Shown piece after piece: positions 58,828 through 64,000 of a DNA stretch of 64,000 nt. Every line of letters begins with the position of its first letter. The stretch's first letter is position 1. Made by a program: the position numbers and the translations under genes. Below the pieces are notes generated by a model, which saw nothing but the letters and a program-made list of their open reading frames with translations, made no database searches and was not told where the DNA came from. Origin of the DNA: Episyrphus balteatus (lineage: Eukaryota > Arthropoda > Insecta > Diptera > Syrphidae); the NCBI RefSeq assembly GCF_945859705.1, contig NC_079136.1:41759307-41823306 (forward strand), read 5' to 3'.

Positions 58828-59714
58828 CAGTGGCGTACGTTGAGTCGCCGGGGCCCCGGGGTAAGACTAAATTTTGGGGAACCTTTGATATTTGGGGGCC
58901 TCTTAGTTAAAAAAAAAATTACGTATACACCATAGGTTTTTTTTTTTGTATGGCTTATTTATTTTTAGGTTTATTTTAATGTTTAAATATGTTCGTAATG
59001 CACTTTGCTATACTTACTTAAAATGTCTCTCATAAAAGTAGTAAACAAAATTAAATATTTAGGGATCCCTAAAATAAAAATTTATTTAATAAATACATAT
59101 TTTATTTTCCATCATCAGACATATTTTTTTTTATTTTGGGGCCCTTGAAAAATTATTTTTAGAGCCTCAAAATTAAGTGCTTAGAGGCCCCTAAAATATA
59201 GTAATATAATTTTTTTTAGCCAAGAATTAATAGGTATTGGGGCCTCTGTTCTGAAGTAATATTCGGAATGCCACCAATAACGTAATGTTTTTATTTTGGG
59301 CCCTGATGTATTTATGTTGGGGCCCCTGAATTTATATTTAATTTTCCATTTGATTGTTCTGAACCACTTTTGAAGATCCTCAAATAATATTTTTTTCCTT
59401 TTTTTGGGCCCCTAATGTATTATTTGTGGTGGCAAAGATTTTTCAAGTAATATTTTTTGGGGCCCTTAGATAAAATTATAATTTTTCTTTTAAAAAAGCA
59501 GTTTATATTTTTTTTGGGCCCCTGGGGTAACTTTTTTTAAAATCAATATACATATATTGTGTGGCTACCAATGCATTATACATTACACTGAATGACATAG
59601 TTTGTCTCCCTGGTTACTTCGTAACTCAATTTATGCTAACAGTTTTTTTCCCTGAATTGTCTCCAGTGGGGGCCCTGGGGTCGGTCGGGGGCCCCAAGGG
59701 AGTGTACGCCCCTG
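58828..59714. mobile_element. hAT element with internal GGGGCCC iterations
   Basis: Perfect 8-bp target duplications GTTATAAT (58820-58827 and 59715-59722). Ends are CAGTGGCGTACGTTGAG and, inverted, CAGGGGCGTACACTCCC. The G/C-rich end motif GGGGCCC(C)TGA/TTTGGGGCC recurs roughly nine times inside at irregular 30-90 base spacing, separated by AT-rich linkers. A partial copy of TTACGTATACACCA follows an A run at 58919. There is no transposase. Confidence 0.9.
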
Positions 59715-59722
59715 GTTATAAT

Positions 59723-61709
59723 TAAAGTAGGGGTAGTAGGTCTTAAATAAATCAAAATTGCTCTATTTCGTTGTTCAAAGGACCGATTTCTATAATTTTA
59801 TGCATGTACAAATTACCAAGGCCAAGTGATATTGTTGGTTATTTTTTTTTAAAACAGTTTTTATTCTACCCATACTTGAATTTGATTCTGATCAAATATA
59901 CTAAAAACAGGCAGAATTATGTTGGTTATACATACTATACTATATTATTTGTTCAGAGTCCTAAAGAAATATCCCTAGACTTACATATAAATCAAGTTAA
60001 AACTCACTTATACATATATAGAACACTTTTCTTACCAAAACATATATGTATATTTCTAGATACATGCCAATAATTTTAATCGGTAAGTAGGTATGATTTT
60101 AAAAAAATGTCTGGAACTCAAATTTTCCACCTCCATGATTTTGACCCATATGCATGGGAAGTAGTTTAACAATTAAAAAAATTGTTTTATCCTTTAGGGA
60201 AACATGTTTCTACAATTGCTATAGCAAAAATGAAGATTCACTCCATTTTGCCCTTTAAATATACGATAGCATTGGTTCTGCCGAAATATGTTTGATCTCG
60301 CATTTATTAGCCATGAACTTTTTACTCTTAAAAGCATTAAAATCGCTCAATTTCACTCAGTTTTCTGTAAAATCAAAAGTTACAACTGCGACTACATTTT
60401 AACGCCATAATTAATTTTTATGATTTAAGACTTGAATCGAGCTTTTAAGCGTTACCTTTAAAGACATCAACTGCATCGAGCAAGAGGTTGATTCTTTAGC
60501 TTTTTCTCGTGAGTGCATATCAATACCTAATTGCATAGAACAATTCTAAATAACATTGCCCAAATGTCGAGCTCAAAATAATTGGTAGACTTTGGTATTG
60601 TAAAATTTAGATCGTCAATCAAGTAAGCATGTCTACAGAAAAAGTATGCCCTACTCGTAGGCTACGAGTAGGTACAAAACATGTCAGAGCTCTTCTAATG
60701 TTTTTACAATTTAAACCGTTTCTAAGTCTTATAGCTTTAAACTACTCTTGATTCATTCAAATTTATCAATTGCCTATGTTTTTTTTATTTTTAAATTATG
60801 GTTGTCCAGTTTTCCAGTCATTACATTGAAATTCTTTGAAGTTAAGGCTTCCCTTAGGAAGTCAGAACACCAATACAGTTAGCTAAATCTTAAAGTTTTT
60901 CTTTGTGTTGCTCACTTTTAGATCCAGTTTTCAATGCGAGATTAAAGTTTAAAAATTTTGGATCAAGTTAACAAAAATGTAGGTATTTTATATTTTTTTC
61001 TTTTCGCATATGTGAGTCCTGCTCCTGCCATCCTCAGCTGAAGGATGTAGGGTGAATAGTTCTGGAGCTTATAAGCACTGATTTTACAGTTTCTTTTTGG
61101 TGAGGCTTTTCAGATGTGCCTGATTTGTACCCTACTCCGAATATCTAAGAAAAAAATAATCAAATTTGTTGATGTTGACCTCTTATACTGAAACAATTTT
61201 CCAAATTTTATTGTACCTAACACTTGTGGTACAATTTGGTAAATAATATTAACACAAATCCGAGAAATAACGTTTTATATGTCTCAGTTGTATTTAATTC
61301 TTTACTTATTTAAAACAACCAATAAAATTAAAATTTAAACTACCGATATTAAACCGAGTTTTTAAATTTTGTTTTTCCCTACGGTGCTGACATCATCTTC
61401 AAATTTTGTATTGGTATCCATTGACGTATAAAAACATTAAAATAAAAATATCATAATTGTCACAATGGTTTTTTCTTTGGTGGAAACTCATAAATTTATG
61501 AACTTCCGAGCATGACTCGAAAAGACAACACCATAGAACCTTTTATCAGTTATGATGCACTTATGAATTTATTCAATATTTTCAAGTGGATTTGTTTTTG
61601 TTTGGGATTTTCATAATAAGAACACTTATTGAAATCATAAAAACTATTTGTGTGGTCATAAATTTTCAACAATGAAAATATTCTATTGTTATTTGTTTTT
61701 CTTTTCCAG
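59723..61709 (+). other. Intron 1 of the homeobox gene, last part
   Basis: AT-rich, mostly non-repetitive sequence. The intron ends with a strong acceptor, TTGTTTTTCTTTTCCAG at 61709. The less repetitive stretch at 60.1-61.6 kb could hold enhancers, but no specific site is identified. The frame at 59771-60073 has no recognised domain. Confidence 0.55.
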
Positions 61710-61909
61710 CCACCATAACCAAAACACCAGACATGTTGGCAGGAACGAAAAAAGAAAGCAGAGTTTTAACATCTGCAAACCGGAAAGAACGTACCACATT
61801 TACCAAAGATCAAATCACAGAATTAGAAGCGGAATTCTTGCATTCAAATTATTTGACTAGATTAAGGAGATATGAAATTGCTGTAGCATTGGATTTATCA
61901 GAGAGACAG
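61710..61909 (+). CDS. btn: Buttonless/MEOX homeobox protein, exon 2 (homeodomain residues 1-44)
   Basis: It encodes (A)TITKTPDMLAGTKKESRVLTSA, then the homeodomain from NRKERTTFTKDQITELEAEF through LHSNYLTRLRRYEIAVALDL to SERQ. The signature residues R5, F8, L16, F20, L26, R31 and L40 are all present, and the combination KERT-FTK, ELEAEF and SNYLTRLRRYEIAVALDL is distinctive of the MEOX/buttonless family. In Drosophila buttonless is needed for dorsal median cells, and MEOX genes act in mesoderm; the role here is inferred. The acceptor is CTTTTCCAG at 61709 and the donor GACAG|GTAAAT at 61910. This donor splits the homeodomain between residues 44 and 45, a recurrent homeobox intron position. 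The rest of helix 3, including the W48, F49 and N51 that contact DNA, is not in the window. Confidence 0.93.
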
Positions 61910-64000
61910 GTAAATAAATATGCGGGGGAAACATAATATTAAATTTTTTGGATGGAAATTATGGATATGAAAAATGAAAAGATTGCTACTAGTTTAGCGG
62001 AAAACGGAAATTCCCTTCGGGTAAAACTCATGATAGCTTTTAAAATTCCGGGCGGAAAACATTCCACGTGAAACTCACGATAGGATTGAATCATTCATCC
62101 TGGAGGAATGAAGTTTTTTTTTTTTTTTGAATACCCAATGAATTTATGTTGATAGCGGGCTGAAAAGATGTTTTCAAGAAGTAGTACGGCGAGCATAATT
62201 GAATAGTTCAAGAATATCCAAATTTGTAAAAAGAACACTTGAATATTTTTGTCATTGCATGCTTATTTTATCTAGGTGAGCTCGTATCACTGCAGTGAAA
62301 GGCACTTTGAATTAACCCGAAGTAAACTATTGCCAGACATTAGAATTAAAAGAAATTGAGCTTTCTTTGATTGTATCTTTTTTTCTGATTTCGCCGGTTG
62401 AAAGCAATACTCCATAATATTTGTTAAGGACTAAGGAAAATTTTATTTTCAACTGACGATTATCATAATTAAAAGAGTGTTTTTTTTTTTAGTGAAAACA
62501 AAAATGATGGGTCACCCAGATGAAATTTGGTGAAATTTTCCAAGAGAAATCTGTAATTTGTCCCAAATGGTTTCGATAACAAATTGAACGTTTAAACTTA
62601 AGCTCTTAGACTTTTTACACGAATCATTGGTCTCAATAGTAAAATTTTTAAATCCGTTATAGCTATTCGCTTTTGAGGGCTTTATCAATTACAAAAAGGC
62701 TTACGTTTACGTACCCTCACCAGTGTTGCCCCCCCCCCCCCCCCTTTCACCTAAAATATTTGAATAGACTGCTTAGATTCTTGGTTTCTGTTACAAATGA
62801 AACATATGTACCGATTTTCCGATTTTTGGTGTAACATTTTTGTCCCAGTTTTTGTGGTATTAATTCCGAATTTCATCATTTCTTAAAAAAACACCCTTTC
62901 ACTGAAGATAATTTTGTAGACTTTCTATCGATTCTTATAACTCTTATAAGAAACGAAACTTTTTCACCAAATTTAAAAAATTAATAAAATTTATGTCAGC
63001 TGTTACAATACCTTTCTCACACATAACTAAACCCATCAAAGAAACACCCTTTCACCAAAAATATTTTTATGAATCCTTTGTCAATGCTTTATCTAAAACC
63101 CTCATCCCGAATTTCATCAATGTATCTTGTTTTTCACTTGGGCTTCGATAATATTTAGGACTATTGAAGTCAAAAAACAAGCATCCTTGTTTTCAATCGG
63201 CAATAACTTTTCTTAGAGCAATTGTATTGACTTATTTTTATGTCATTAGATTCAGCATCAATAAATACCTTAAAAACATGTGTCATATGATGATATTCCA
63301 CAAACAATTTTTTTTTTAACTTTATGTATTTTTGACTTTCACCCCGAAAAAACACCCTTCACCCAACTTTTTTTATAGACTTCTTTATCCTTGGTTCTTA
63401 TCCCAAAAGCAAACTTTTTGCCAAATTTCATGAGGTTAACAATTTTTTTTTTAAATGCCCATTAGGTATACCTACCTGTACTGTACGACGATTACGATAC
63501 AATTTTAAATCTTTTTACAAATAGGTATAATAATTCTATGGAGTTTGGTATTAACAGCATTATTCCATTTTTTTTTCGAAAATATGAGTTAAGTATGCAG
63601 AACTATTTAAAAAAAAATTTATTTTCGTTTGGTTTTAACAGCATAACTCTAGTTACTATCCAAAACTGGAAAAAACATTTCAGCACTATCAAGTTTATAG
63701 AACGGACATAAATTATTATGGACTCAAGAATATTTTCCGGTGTTATCTTGTGGATTGCTAGCTAATTTTGAAAAAATAATGAACAAGCGAACCTATCCTG
63801 ATATAAAACGAAACAATTTACCAAGTTTTTTTTGGCAAAAGAAGACTCCGTGTTGTCTGATATAATTTTTCAACTAGATGAAGACCCCGCAAAAACCTTT
63901 AAAATTGTCAAATATTGGTTCGGAAATCAGAAATTTAAGACAGTTGCGTAGTCAGCATAAGACCCTGACCCATTTTGGCTGAAAATCTTTTGAAATTTTT
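61910..64000 (+). other. Intron 2 of the homeobox gene (runs off the right edge)
   Basis: It starts GTAAATAAATATG. No sequence encoding the helix-3 core KVWFQNRRMKWK is found before the end of the window. A related block at 62480-62700 (CGAATCATTGGTCTC) resembles the hairpin arm at 52.1 kb. Confidence 0.7.
62729..63450 (+). repeat. Degenerate tandem array, copy 2
   Basis: It begins with a 16-base C run (62729-62744) and has CACCCTTTCACC-type motifs near 62742, 62889, 63045 and 63351, with interior blocks matching 52540-53160 in order (TTTGTATAGACTG, GATTTTTGGTGTAACA, TCAGCTGTTACAATAC, CCCTCATCCCGAATTTCATC). Confidence 0.7.

Noticed and set aside
61910..61936. Homeobox frame continuing VNKYAGET after exon 2
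   Set aside because: It is read-through of a consensus donor (CAG|GTAAAT) at the known 44/45 intron position; the sequence loses homeodomain residues at once.
62721..62744. CAGTGTTGCC followed by C run as a hAT end
   Set aside because: Only one end and no target duplication found; the sequence continues into the tandem array.

Overview
The window looks like AT-rich, transposon-dense euchromatin from an insect, most likely a dipteran. The pointers are a MEOX/buttonless-type homeobox gene, a eukaryotic tRNA-Lys gene, an Inr+DPE core promoter, consensus splice signals, and typical insect DNA transposons (hAT, pogo-like, PIF/Harbinger-like, Foldback-like). Assignment to Diptera is an inference; the insect assignment is firmer. 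Very little of the 64 kb codes for protein.

Genes. (1) Plus strand, 53.9 kb to beyond the right edge: a buttonless/MEOX homeobox gene. Exon 1 (53920-54532) encodes a His/Gln-rich N-terminus. A 7.2 kb intron follows. Exon 2 (61710-61909) encodes homeodomain residues 1-44 and ends at the classic 44/45 splice position. The exon with the rest of helix 3 lies beyond the window. (2) Minus strand, 36.5 kb to below 7.2 kb: the 5' part of an unrecognised gene, reconstructed from signals. It has a promoter with TCAGTT Inr and GGTCGT DPE at exactly +28, a non-coding first exon (36100-36484), a 25 kb intron, a second exon with the start codon (to 10466), and a 36-nt third exon (7159-7194) in matching phase. 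(3) A tRNA-Lys(CTT) gene on the minus strand at 46.5 kb, with a pol III T-run terminator.

Repeats from left to right. 1.5-3.2 kb: degenerate ~140 bp tandem array with a GTCA microsatellite, split by a pogo-like element with TA target duplications. 3.2-3.6 kb: near-perfect hairpin. 3.8-4.45 kb: TTAA-flanked element. 8.4-9.25 kb: dispersed repeat with a GTCT microsatellite. 12.56-15.38 kb: Foldback-like element with ~171 bp repeats in both arms and a 9-bp duplication. 19.85-20.68 kb: second TA-flanked element related in its ends to the first. 21.3-22.0 kb: small hAT. 23.67-24.86 kb: element made of GGGACATAAGTCCC palindromes, inside a TCGTTTGTCCACC array. 31.06-33.80 kb: hairpin with another hairpin inserted in one arm. 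37.9 and 38.5-39.9 kb: two more inverted repeats. 41.39-44.88 kb: a tRNA-derived SINE, then a second SINE copy split by a hAT that itself carries a Penelope-like fragment and a PIF-like MITE. 48.8-50.4 and 51.9-53.2 kb: dispersed and tandem repeats. Within the homeobox gene's introns: a 9/10-bp-duplication element, a TTAA-flanked element with a nested hAT, a further hAT, and a second copy of the 52 kb tandem array.

A recurring theme is the most unusual aspect of the window. Several unrelated non-autonomous DNA transposons contain multiple internal copies of the core motif of their own terminal inverted repeats, and long inverted repeats are exceptionally dense (about ten in 64 kb).
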